NCBI GenBank assembly: GCA_020722805.1
Contig: DYKA01000007.1
Span: 1-37,580, forward strand
From: Vermiphilus sp.
GTDB taxonomy: Bacteria > Ratteibacteria > UBA8468 > B48-G9 > DTJG01
Direction: 5' to 3'
Length of the DNA: 37,580 bases
Each line of letters begins with the position of its first letter. The first letter of the stretch is position 1. Below are positions 8,875 through 17,558 of this stretch, piece by piece. The notes beneath the pieces were generated by a model. The model did no database searches. It was not told where the DNA came from and saw nothing but the letters and a program-made list of their open reading frames with translations. A program made the translations under genes and the position numbers.

Positions 8875-9112
8875 ATGAATAAAAGTGTAATCAAAAAAAA
8901 GATATACTATTATGATACTGACGCGGGCGGCGTGGTCTATTATGCAAATTATTTGAGGCACTTTGAAGAAGGAAGAACCCAATTTCTTGAGGAAAGGGGT
9001 ATTTTCACTGTTTTGTTGTTGCAAAGGCAGAGATTGAGTGAATGAAAAAATGAAACCGATCAGGATTCCTGAGCAGATAAAAAAACTAATGGCGGAGATT
9101 ACCCATGAATAA
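8875..9112 (+). pseudogene. ybgC: decayed YbgC-type acyl-CoA thioesterase
   Basis: Three fragments of one hotdog-fold thioesterase lie in three different frames. Frame 1 from the ATG at 8875 reads YYYDTDAGGVVYYANYLRHFEE, the catalytic-Asp motif of YbgC, and continues as QFLEERG before a stop at 9043. Another frame around 9012-9038 reads FVVAKAEIE, the next conserved strand. The third, from 9050, reads MKPIRIPEQIKKL and ends at 9112, matching the family C-terminus. The remnant is about 75 codons long against about 130 for the family, so about half the gene, mainly the middle, has been deleted. The tail overlaps the flavodoxin start by 8 bases, suggesting the two once formed a coupled operon. 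Confidence 0.75.
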
Positions 9113-9587
9113 AAAAATACTCGTTGTTTTTTATTCAAGAACAGGAACAACAAGAAAAATTGCTCAGGAGATTTCAAATACTCTGTCATGTGATATTGAA
9201 GAAATCGTTGATTTGAAAAGCCGTGCTGGAATTAAAGGCTTTATGGTAGGTGGTAAAGATGCAATGAGAAGAAACCTCACTGAAATAAAACCAGTTGAAC
9301 GAACCCCATCTGATTATGACATTGTTATCATCGGAACTCCTGTCTGGGCATCAAATATGACACCTGCAATTAGAACATACATCACATACAACAGGAACAA
9401 ATTCAAGGATATCGCTTTTTTCTGCACAACAGGTGGAACAGGCATTGAAAGGACTTTTATTGAAATGGAAGTAGCATGTGATAAAAAACCTATTGCTACT
9501 TTTGCTGTAACTGCCTCTCAGGTGAAAAAGAATATCTATCAAGGATTTAATGAATTTATTGAAAAAATAAAAAAGCACGACAGATAA
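9105..9587 (+). CDS. flavodoxin-like FMN protein
   Basis: This 160-residue protein starts with a beta strand and the FMN phosphate loop SRTGTTRKIA. The second half has the aromatic-loop-type segment IGTPVWASNMTPAIR and FFCTTGGTG, as in flavodoxin and flavodoxin-oxidoreductase families. Such proteins carry FMN and shuttle electrons in the cytoplasm; the partner here is unknown. The ATG lies inside the last codons of the ybgC remnant. The stop is joined directly to the strong AGGAGGG ribosome site of the large secreted protein, so the two are probably cotranscribed, although no functional link is obvious. Confidence 0.85.
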   Translation: MNKKILVVFYSRTGTTRKIAQEISNTLSCDIEEIVDLKSRAGIKGFMVGGKDAMRRNLTEIKPVERTPSDYDIVIIGTPVWASNMTPAIRTYITYNRNKFKDIAFFCTTGGTGIERTFIEMEVACDKKPIATFAVTASQVKKNIYQGFNEFIEKIKKHDR

Positions 9588-9597
9588 GGAGGGAATT

Positions 9598-12500
9598 ATA
9601 AAACTGAAGATTCTTCTTATTTTATTGTTTTTTGTATCCTTTGTTTTTGCAAAAAGTTATTCGAAAACTTTTGTATCAGACCTTGAAAACTGGGAAAAGC
9701 AGCAGGGGGATTTTATTATTGAAAAGGAAACACTGGGCAATATGCCTGTGATCACTGCATCAAAACCAGGGTGGTTATTGTTCATCAGTAAAAAAGAACT
9801 CAGGGCACCTCTTGAGATGCGTGCTTTTATCAGACTTCGTACAATTGTAAGCAAATCAGCTTACGCATATTTTCATCTCGGGAAAAAAGACGCTTCTGAC
9901 CCTGGTTTAACACTTTCTCTTTCCTTAACAGACAATCCCGCATATCCGGAAAGGGTTGCCTGCTATGTCACAAGTTCCGGTAAATATCTTCATGACAACA
10001 ATGAGCTCGGGAAGAATATGGACTGGACGCCAGTCTTTTCCAATGATTTTACGTATATCTTGAAGGCATATCCGAAAATACTTCCTGGATGGCCTGAGGA
10101 TTACAGAAGGCAGATAGAAAAAGACATATCACAACTGCCTGACCATAATTCAAAATGGATTGAGGTTAGGATAGTTCTGAGAGAAAATTCTGTGTGGTTC
10201 TGGGTTGATGACCATCTTGTGGCATACAAAAGGGACAATGGTCTTCAAAAACAAGGTCTTGCTGCTGTGATGTTAAGCCAAGGTGTTCAGATTGCTGGAC
10301 TTTCTATTTCAGTACCTCAAGAAGAAATACCTGATTTCTATCCTGTCAGAATCAGTGGATATGCAAACGGCAGAGTAATCACCGGCAAAACATTTGTGAA
10401 ACCATTCAAACAGGCAGATACAATTACAAGGATTTCAGGGATTCCATTTATCCTTCCATCTGTTAATCCTGAAGGAAATGACCACCTTGATATAAGCAAG
10501 TCCCTTTACAGAGAAGGAAACCTTGAAGGATATTTTCCTGTTTATCAACATGCATTTGCTGGTTCTTCAAATAGGGACCCTGCAAGAATTCAGATGAGAA
10601 TACCTTTTGATAATTACGACACCCTTTATGTCCTTGCGGCAGCAGATAGCAGAAGAAATTCAATACCGGTTCTCACAGCAATGTTTTACAGGCCCAATGC
10701 GGGCTATGCACAGAATTTTGAAACAAAGGTGCCGCTTTTCACTGCCGCAAGCAGCAAATATGCAAAGTTTCCTGTGGTTCTTTCAAATGGGAAAAAGGTA
10801 AACCTGTGGCTTGTCAAAATTCCTCTTGATATGGGAAAACTTTCATCTTTTTCAGACCTTGATATTTTTGAAGTTGAACTGACAAAGAAGGTTGTTCAGT
10901 TCAGGTCATACCCTGATCCGATAATCTATGGATGGCATCAGGCAGGACTTCCCTCGTCTGTTCATGTTTATGGAGTAACACTTAAGAAAAGTGATTTTGA
11001 ATTTTCAATAAATCCGGATAGATTCGGCCATGTGTGGACTTCTCCAGAAATCCCGTCATATACAGTAAGAGTTTCAGCCAGAAACAAAGATTTAACCGGC
11101 AAACTTATACTTTCAGCGGTAAGTTATGACAGAACAGACGCCATCAAGATTGAAAAGGACATCAGTGTTGGAATGCAAAATTCTGAAAACCTCAAATTCA
11201 GTATCCCTGCCAGGAAATATGGCTGGTACCAGCTTGCTGCAATGGTTAAGACAGATGACAGAATTTGGACAGAGACCCGCAGTTTCGTTCTGCTCGCACC
11301 TGATACAAGAACAGAAAAATGGCAGGGGAAAGGCGGTTTGTTTGGGTACTGGAGTTATTATGGCGGCCACTACACTCCAAAGCCAGAGCATCATATTCGT
11401 TTGATGACAATGGCTGGTGCCAGAACCAGTATCGGATTGCCGCAGGGTGCAGAAAACAATGAATATGTAAAGAAACACTGGACAAGGGTTCCTGCAGGCG
11501 CGTGGGAAGTAAGTCCACAGGAATGGGCAGCAGAACAGCCGTATGACCGGGCAAAATATGACGAATACAGGAAAAAAGTAATTGAGGCATATACAAAGGC
11601 ACGCAATGCTGTACCAGAACAGTACAGGCCAGACCATGTGTATTTTTTCCCTGAACCGGGTATCAGCAATAGAATGACAGCAGGTAATTACCCTGAGTAC
11701 TGGGGAGAACCAGGATTTCAACCAACAGAAGATGAACTCAGAAGAATAAGGATGCATTTTATAACGGCAAAGTGCGCAGCCGAAGCAATCAGGGAAACCT
11801 GGCCTGAATTAAAAATTCTGATACCATGGGGAGATCCATTGTTTATTGTTCCCCTTCTTCGTGCCGGGTTTCCAAAAGAACTTGTAGATGGTTCAGGACT
11901 TGATATTTGCGGTTTTGAGAGATTGCCCGAGCAGCAGCTTCATCAGATAAGTGTGCACCGTCTTTATGAACTAAAAAAGGAATATGAAAAGGCAGGCATC
12001 TCAAATCCTGACCTGCGCTATTGTGAAGGTATTTTTGTGCCAACAGAGATTGGCGCGTGTTCGTGGGATGAGCAGATGAACATATACAATAGATGGGTTC
12101 TAATCAGCATGGCATATGGAGTGAAGAAATTTTATTCTGGCTGGTTTACATTTGATTGCGGCAATTATTACGGTGCTGAGCATTATGGTGGATGTGGAAT
12201 TTTCAGAAGGATTCCATACTGTGATCCGAAGCCAGCATATGCAGCATATGCGACGATGACAGATAAACTTAATGAAGCAGAGTTTGAAAAATGGATTCCA
12301 GCAGGATCCCTTACTACATTCTGCCTGAAGTTCAAAGGTCCAAAGGGTAATGTTTATGCCTTATGGACAATAAGGGGCAAGAGACCCCTGACACTTACAT
12401 TTTCAAAAGATGGAGAAATACACATAACTGATGTTATGAACAATACCAGCGCAACCAGGACAACTGACAGGAAAATTGTTGTAACTGCTGGTACATCGGT

Positions 12501-13629
12501 AACTTATATAACCACAGAAGAGGAACTTGTAAATATTGAAGCAGGTACTCCTAACCACTCTGACTCAAAGCCAGGTAAAAACGCAGTTCTTGTTGCAGAT
12601 CTGGGAGACGGATCCTGGAAATACACTGAAAAAAGAGACATGATTTATGAAAACAACAATTTTGACACTTTTAGATACAGGGGTAGATTTACTTCAAACA
12701 TTCAAAAGGACGAAGAATTTGGAAAGGTCCTTGTTTCAAAACTTGAAAAACAGGAAAAAGTCCATGAATTGATGCCGTGGTATTCAATACTTGAACCCAG
12801 AAGACCCATTACACTTCCTGGTGCTCCATCAGCCATAGGGCTCTGGGTGAAAGGAGCAAGTGATTGGGGAAGGGTTGTTTACTGCCTTAGGGATGCAAAG
12901 GGAGAAAGATGGATAAGTATCGGGACAAAAGACCAGTGGAATTGTGATGATGTCCATTCCTGGAGTTATTTTAATTTTGATGGCTGGAGATACATCAAAT
13001 TTGAATTGCCAGGTCATTATGGATACGATAATTTCAGAAAATATGGAACAACCTGGTGGCGTTACGCTGATGGAGACGGCATAGTGGATCTTCCCCTGAA
13101 GATAGAAAACATCATTGTTGAACAACGTTCGCATATCCTTTATGTAAATGATGTTCAGCCAGTTGCTTCAGATACAATATGTCTGGGCAAACTTTATGTT
13201 GAATATGATAATCCTGAAGACGCAACGCAAAAAGCAGTTTCATTAAGTAAGATCAGAATGCCAGAACCAGGCATTGTCCCTGACCTGCCAAATCCAATTG
13301 CTGAAATGGAAAAGACAGGTGTCTATGAACCAACCTCAATAGTCAAACTTGGGTTGCCATCATGGGGCGCGGATGGAACCAATATCCATGTTTATTTCAA
13401 GGAAGTTGAAAATGCAGCAAAATACTTCATCTGGGTTGGTCCGTATCCCGATGGAAGAGGCGCAATAAACATGACCCCAAATGGTGCAAAAAATGGCGAA
13501 CATATTTATGGTTTGAGGCCTGGAATAAGACTTTATTTCTGGGTTGTCTGGGCAGACAAAGATGAAAAGTTATCAAAGCCATCAAAAGTTCACAGCGAAG
13601 TTCTTGTTGATATGTTCAAGGAGAAATAA
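9598..13629 (+). CDS. very large secreted multidomain protein, probable glycoside hydrolase
   Basis: The track starts at a TTG (9625). However, AGGAGGG at 9587-9593 and an intact signal peptide (KLKILLILLFFVSFVFA) place the start at the ATA of 9598 or the CTG of 9604; I use 9598. The mature protein is over 1,300 residues. An N-terminal concanavalin-like region spans roughly the first 210 residues, then come beta-sandwich regions. A TIM-barrel-like part follows at about 560-890 with candidate acidic residues in YFFPEPG and RYCEGIF. Then comes a galactose-binding-like sandwich and a final fibronectin-III-like domain (AAKYFIWVGPYP). The layout is that of an extracellular polysaccharide hydrolase, but I cannot name a GH family and the activity is inference. 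Its stop overlaps the next start (TAATG). Confidence 0.75.
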   Translation: MKLKILLILLFFVSFVFAKSYSKTFVSDLENWEKQQGDFIIEKETLGNMPVITASKPGWLLFISKKELRAPLEMRAFIRLRTIVSKSAYAYFHLGKKDASDPGLTLSLSLTDNPAYPERVACYVTSSGKYLHDNNELGKNMDWTPVFSNDFTYILKAYPKILPGWPEDYRRQIEKDISQLPDHNSKWIEVRIVLRENSVWFWVDDHLVAYKRDNGLQKQGLAAVMLSQGVQIAGLSISVPQEEIPDFYPVRISGYANGRVITGKTFVKPFKQADTITRISGIPFILPSVNPEGNDHLDISKSLYREGNLEGYFPVYQHAFAGSSNRDPARIQMRIPFDNYDTLYVLAAADSRRNSIPVLTAMFYRPNAGYAQNFETKVPLFTAASSKYAKFPVVLSNGKKVNLWLVKIPLDMGKLSSFSDLDIFEVELTKKVVQFRSYPDPIIYGWHQAGLPSSVHVYGVTLKKSDFEFSINPDRFGHVWTSPEIPSYTVRVSARNKDLTGKLILSAVSYDRTDAIKIEKDISVGMQNSENLKFSIPARKYGWYQLAAMVKTDDRIWTETRSFVLLAPDTRTEKWQGKGGLFGYWSYYGGHYTPKPEHHIRLMTMAGARTSIGLPQGAENNEYVKKHWTRVPAGAWEVSPQEWAAEQPYDRAKYDEYRKKVIEAYTKARNAVPEQYRPDHVYFFPEPGISNRMTAGNYPEYWGEPGFQPTEDELRRIRMHFITAKCAAEAIRETWPELKILIPWGDPLFIVPLLRAGFPKELVDGSGLDICGFERLPEQQLHQISVHRLYELKKEYEKAGISNPDLRYCEGIFVPTEIGACSWDEQMNIYNRWVLISMAYGVKKFYSGWFTFDCGNYYGAEHYGGCGIFRRIPYCDPKPAYAAYATMTDKLNEAEFEKWIPAGSLTTFCLKFKGPKGNVYALWTIRGKRPLTLTFSKDGEIHITDVMNNTSATRTTDRKIVVTAGTSVTYITTEEELVNIEAGTPNHSDSKPGKNAVLVADLGDGSWKYTEKRDMIYENNNFDTFRYRGRFTSNIQKDEEFGKVLVSKLEKQEKVHELMPWYSILEPRRPITLPGAPSAIGLWVKGASDWGRVVYCLRDAKGERWISIGTKDQWNCDDVHSWSYFNFDGWRYIKFELPGHYGYDNFRKYGTTWWRYADGDGIVDLPLKIENIIVEQRSHILYVNDVQPVASDTICLGKLYVEYDNPEDATQKAVSLSKIRMPEPGIVPDLPNPIAEMEKTGVYEPTSIVKLGLPSWGADGTNIHVYFKEVENAAKYFIWVGPYPDGRGAINMTPNGAKNGEHIYGLRPGIRLYFWVVWADKDEKLSKPSKVHSEVLVDMFKEK

Positions 13630-15026
13630 TGTTTTCCATCACTTTTTACGGGGCAGCAAGAAATGTTACCGGTTCAAGGCACCTTCTCAGATATGGTGGG
13701 AAGAAATTTCTGATTGACTGCGGGATATATCAGGAAAGGGAACTTGTTTCAAGAAACTGGGAGCCATTTCCAGTTGAGCCAGCAACCATAGATGCAATAT
13801 TTCTTACCCATGCACACCTTGACCACTCTGGATTTCTTCCATGCCTTGTAAGGGATGGATTTAAGGGCAAAATTTATGCAACTGCCCCAACAATTGAGAT
13901 AACAAAAATTGCTCTTCTGGACGCAGCCAAACTTTATGAAGAAGATGCAGAAAAGAAAAGGCAAAGACATAAACGTGCTGGTACTGTTCCGTCACATCCT
14001 GTTGTACCACTTTTCACAACAGACCAGGCGTATGACGTCTTTGACCGGTTTGAGGAAATTCCATACAACGACCCGTTTCAGGTGGTAAAAGGTTTAACCC
14101 TCACATGCCACAATTCAGGCCATATACTTGGTTCAGCAATAATTGAGTTTAAGGACACCATTTCAGGGAAAAATCTCGTTTTTACAGGAGACCTTGGAAG
14201 ACCGGGAAGACCTGTTTTACCTGAACCAGAAAGATTATCAAAGATTGATTACCTTGTGATTGAGTCAACCTATGGTGATAGAGTTCATAAGCCGGATGCT
14301 TTAACCTATGAAACAGTTGCAGAAGCCATCGTGAATACAGCGAACAAAAGCGGCAACATTGTTGTTCCAAGTTTTGCGATAGAAAGAACTCAGGAGTTTC
14401 TGTACTGCCTGAAAAAATTGCTTTCACAGGACAGGATTCCACATCTCTGGATATTTCTTGATAGTCCTATGGCAATCAGGGTTACAGAAGTTTTCAAAAA
14501 GTACAAGAGTTTTTTGAGGCCATCCCTGCAGGCACAGGTTGAAAAATCTGACAGCCCTTTTGAGATGTCGCATCTTCGTCCAACAGAAAGTATTGAAGAA
14601 TCAAAGTCAATCAATCATGTCAGAGGTTCTGTGATTATTATTGCTGGTTCAGGGATGTGCACCGGTGGCAGAATAAAACATCATCTTGTTACCAATATCA
14701 GCAGATCTGAAAGCACTATTATGTTTATCGGTTATCAGGCAAACGGTACACTGGGCAGGGAGATTGTCAGTGGTAAGAAAAGGGTGAGGATTCTTGGAGA
14801 ATACAGAGATGTAATGGCAAACATAATTCAGGTGAATGGGTTTTCGTCCCACCCTGACCAGAATGAAATACTGTGGTGGGTTTCAGGGTTGGAAAAACCG
14901 CCGGCTGGTACCTTCCTTGTCCATGGTGAAGATACTGCACTTGAGAATCTAAAACAGGTTCTCTATGAAAAAAAATCCATAAAGGCGGATATTGCAGATT
15001 ATGGAATAACAGTGGAGTTGCAATGA
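13629..15026 (+). CDS. MBL-fold beta-CASP exoribonuclease/metallohydrolase
   Basis: This 465-residue protein has the metallo-beta-lactamase motif HAHLDH (about residues 61-66), preceded by FLIDCGIYQE. Further metal and beta-CASP motifs are SGHILGSA, FTGDLG, ESTYGDR, VVPSFAIERTQE, SGMCTGGRI and the C-terminal FSSHPDQ. The group is known for RNA processing (CPSF-73, RNase J, bacterial YSH1-like proteins), cutting RNA with two zinc ions in the cytoplasm. Motifs appear complete, so it should be active. It overlaps both neighbours (TAATG before, ATGA after), placing a probable RNase in an apparent carbohydrate operon. This may simply be packing. Confidence 0.88.
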   Translation: MFSITFYGAARNVTGSRHLLRYGGKKFLIDCGIYQERELVSRNWEPFPVEPATIDAIFLTHAHLDHSGFLPCLVRDGFKGKIYATAPTIEITKIALLDAAKLYEEDAEKKRQRHKRAGTVPSHPVVPLFTTDQAYDVFDRFEEIPYNDPFQVVKGLTLTCHNSGHILGSAIIEFKDTISGKNLVFTGDLGRPGRPVLPEPERLSKIDYLVIESTYGDRVHKPDALTYETVAEAIVNTANKSGNIVVPSFAIERTQEFLYCLKKLLSQDRIPHLWIFLDSPMAIRVTEVFKKYKSFLRPSLQAQVEKSDSPFEMSHLRPTESIEESKSINHVRGSVIIIAGSGMCTGGRIKHHLVTNISRSESTIMFIGYQANGTLGREIVSGKKRVRILGEYRDVMANIIQVNGFSSHPDQNEILWWVSGLEKPPAGTFLVHGEDTALENLKQVLYEKKSIKADIADYGITVELQ

Positions 15027-15994
15027 AACTGCTTTTGACTGGATGTGCCGGTTTTATCGGCTGGCACACAGCAAAAACGGCAATGGATTTCGGCTATGAA
15101 GTTATGGGTATTGATGATATCAATGATTATTATGACGTGAGATTGAAGCACTGGCGGCTTGATGATTTGAAAAAAGAAAAGAGTTTTGAATTCAGGCAGA
15201 TTGATATCAGAAACAGGGATGAACTTGAGAAATTATTCATTGAGAAAAAGCCAGATGCGGTCATTAATCTTGCAGCCCGTGCTGGTGTAAGGTCAAGCAT
15301 TGAAAACCCTCATATATACTTTGAGACAAATGTCCTCGGAAATCTCAATCTTCTGACCCTCGCTGAAAAATTCAAGGTAAAAAAATTTATCCTTGCTTCA
15401 ACATCATCTTTGTATGCCGGCCAGAGCATGCCTTTTTCTGAAACGCTCCCTGTCAACACTCCTATTTCTCCTTATGCAGCATCAAAAAAAGCAGCAGAAG
15501 TCACATGTTACACATATCATTACCTCTATGGAATTGACATTACAATTTTCAGATATTTCACTGTTTATGGACCTGCTGGCAGACCTGACTTAAGCATATT
15601 CAAATTTATCAAATTGATAAGTGAAGGGAAGGAAATAATCGTCTATGGTGATGGAAATCAAAGCAGGGATTTCACTTTTGTTGAGGATATTGCAAGAGGT
15701 ACACTCCTTGGACTGAAAGAAACCGGTTTTGAAATTATAAATCTTGGCGGCAATCAGCCATACACAATCAATCACACCATTTCCCTGATAGAAAATTATC
15801 TTGGCAGAAAGGCCAGCATAGTTCATAAGCCGTTTCCGCAGTGTGATATGCCTGCTACATGGGCTGATATTTCAAAGGCAAACAAAATTCTTGGCTGGCA
15901 GCCAATTTTTTCACTTGAAGAAGGTATTAAGAAAACAATTAACTGGTGTCTGGAAAACAGGAATCTTGTTGAAAAAATCATTCTGAAGGATTAG
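15023..15994 (+). CDS. NAD-dependent nucleotide-sugar epimerase (UDP-glucuronate 4-epimerase-like)
   Basis: This extended SDR of 323 residues begins with the Rossmann motif GCAGFIGWHTA and has the catalytic YAASK (Tyr151, Lys155). INLAARAGVRSSIENP, FRYFTVYGPAGRPDL and DFTFVEDIARG are typical of UDP-glucuronate/UDP-glucose 4-epimerases. These change the C4 configuration of UDP-hexuronates for cell-surface polysaccharide synthesis. Length and motifs are complete. It starts inside the stop codon of the beta-CASP gene. The precise nucleotide sugar cannot be fixed from sequence alone; dTDP-glucose dehydratase is less likely. Confidence 0.88.
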   Translation: MKLLLTGCAGFIGWHTAKTAMDFGYEVMGIDDINDYYDVRLKHWRLDDLKKEKSFEFRQIDIRNRDELEKLFIEKKPDAVINLAARAGVRSSIENPHIYFETNVLGNLNLLTLAEKFKVKKFILASTSSLYAGQSMPFSETLPVNTPISPYAASKKAAEVTCYTYHYLYGIDITIFRYFTVYGPAGRPDLSIFKFIKLISEGKEIIVYGDGNQSRDFTFVEDIARGTLLGLKETGFEIINLGGNQPYTINHTISLIENYLGRKASIVHKPFPQCDMPATWADISKANKILGWQPIFSLEEGIKKTINWCLENRNLVEKIILKD

Positions 15995-16079
15995 TTTTTG
16001 ATGCTGAGTAAATATGCTAATATATTACCTGACAGACAATAAGAAACTTAATGGTATTTTCCACCAACAAGGAGCATCA

Positions 16080-16724
16080 ATGAGTTTTATGATAAAGAGC
16101 GGTCAGAAGGTTGTGTGTATCGGGGATAGTATTACTGATTGTGGCAGAAGGGCTGAGTCTGCCCCTTTGGGGAATGGTTATGTTAAATATTTCAATGATT
16201 TGGTTGTTGCCCATTATCCAGAAAGAAATATCTCTGTTATCAACAAAGGTATCAGCGGCAACACCATCATTGATCTTGAAAACAGATGGGAAGACGATGT
16301 CATCTACCACAGGCCTGACTGGCTTACGATACTGATAGGCATCAATGACCTTCATTATGTTTTGAGAAAAGATCCCAACTGGCAGGAATGTGTGAGCGAA
16401 AAGTTTGCTCAGAGATACGAAGAAATTCTTGCAGAAACAAAAAACAAACTCAAATGCGGGATTATTCTTCTTGAGCCATTTTATATAAGCGCTGACAGTT
16501 CAAATAAATGGAGGTCATCTGTCTTGAGCGAATTGAAAAAGTATGTTTCTGCTGTCAGGAAGATTTCAGAAAAGTTCGGTACAGGCCTTGTAAAACTTCA
16601 GGAAATTTTTCAGAAACAACTGAAATACAGGGACAGCGAAACATTCTGTCCTGAACCAGTTCATCCGAATACATCAGGGCATATCCTTATTGCATCAGAG
16701 CTTTTTGAGGCTTTCAAAACCTGA
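16080..16724 (+). CDS. SGNH/GDSL hydrolase
   Basis: The track begins at 16014, but AAGGAG at 16069-16074 and the ATG at 16080 give the better start, MSFMIKSGQKVV. The 214-residue protein has block I GDSITDCG with the nucleophile Ser, block III INDLH with Asn, and block V EPVHPNTSGH with the catalytic Asp/His region. The fold covers esterases that remove acetyl or acyl groups from carbohydrates and lipids. There is no signal peptide with this start, so it should be cytoplasmic. It follows the epimerase by 85 bases and ends 3 bases before the convergent SDR stop. A role in deacetylating imported sugars is plausible but not shown. Confidence 0.88.
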   Translation: MSFMIKSGQKVVCIGDSITDCGRRAESAPLGNGYVKYFNDLVVAHYPERNISVINKGISGNTIIDLENRWEDDVIYHRPDWLTILIGINDLHYVLRKDPNWQECVSEKFAQRYEEILAETKNKLKCGIILLEPFYISADSSNKWRSSVLSELKKYVSAVRKISEKFGTGLVKLQEIFQKQLKYRDSETFCPEPVHPNTSGHILIASELFEAFKT

Positions 16725-16727
16725 TTA

Positions 16728-17558
16728 TTATCTTGGTGTGGCGTCAGGAAGGCCACCGTCAACAGGAATTGTTGCTCCTGTTGTTGGCGTTTGATGTGAA
16801 ACAAAAAACAGTACTGCATTTGCGACATGGTCTGCTGTAATCTGGGCCTTGAGCAGATTTCTACTTCTGTAGTATTCTTCAAGTCCCTTTTCATCAAGGC
16901 CTCTTGCCTTCATTCTGTCGGGACCAATCTGCTGCCACAGACCTGATTTTCTTGTTCCGTCAGAGAAAACCGCATCAGGTGCAACCATGTTAACCCTTAC
17001 ACCAATTGGTGCAAGTTCAAGACTCGCGATTCTTGCAAGTTGATGAGCTGCTGCTTTTGTTGCACTATACGCACCAAAGGATGCGCCTGGCGAAAAAACA
17101 TTTTTTGTTGAAATCAAGACAATATCTCCACCCGTTTTCTGTGCCTCAAAGTGTTTTGCAAGTTCTTTCAAAACAAGCAATGTTCCTTCAACATTAACCT
17201 TTTCAAGCTTTTGAAAGTCAGAAATATTCATATCCCTGAGGGTTGAAACATGGGCAATTCCAGCATTAACAACCCCTATGTCAAGGCAACCGAAGATTTC
17301 AACAATCTTTTTTATTCCCTCTGAAACAGAAGCCTGGCTGGTAACATCCATCACAACTCCCGCGATTCTATTTCCAGATTCTGACTGAAATTCTTTGACG
17401 AGAATATCAAGTTGTTCTTCAGATATGTCTGTCGCGGCTACCCTGCAGTTTGAGCGAAGAAGCCCCCTGCATATCCCTGCTCCAATTGCTCCGGCAGCCC
17501 CTGTCACCATTGCTACCCTGTCCTTCAGGTCATACTTACATTCTGGTTCAGGTTTCAT
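16728..17558 (-). CDS. SDR oxidoreductase, RhaD dehydrogenase-domain-like
   Basis: This classical short-chain dehydrogenase of 276 residues has the NAD(P) motif TGAAGAIG, NAGIA and catalytic Ser150, Tyr164 and Lys168 (YSATK). The C-terminal part (VAPDAVFSDGTRKSGLW, GLEEYYRSRNLLK, TTGATIPVDGG) is what I recall from the dehydrogenase half of bifunctional rhamnulose-1-phosphate aldolase/lactaldehyde dehydrogenases. Here it is a separate protein with no attached aldolase. It would reduce or oxidise a short aldehyde or a sugar phosphate in the cytoplasm. It overlaps the epimerase gene by 11 bases and is third in the lsrF-like operon, suggesting that it acts on the product of that aldolase. The substrate is inferred. 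Confidence 0.85.
   Translation of the reverse strand: MKPEPECKYDLKDRVAMVTGAAGAIGAGICRGLLRSNCRVAATDISEEQLDILVKEFQSESGNRIAGVVMDVTSQASVSEGIKKIVEIFGCLDIGVVNAGIAHVSTLRDMNISDFQKLEKVNVEGTLLVLKELAKHFEAQKTGGDIVLISTKNVFSPGASFGAYSATKAAAHQLARIASLELAPIGVRVNMVAPDAVFSDGTRKSGLWQQIGPDRMKARGLDEKGLEEYYRSRNLLKAQITADHVANAVLFFVSHQTPTTGATIPVDGGLPDATPR

Noticed and set aside
11113-11757. 214-aa minus-strand ORF opposite the large secreted protein
   Set aside because: It is a Cys/His-rich shadow of the clearly coding plus strand, with no start context or family.
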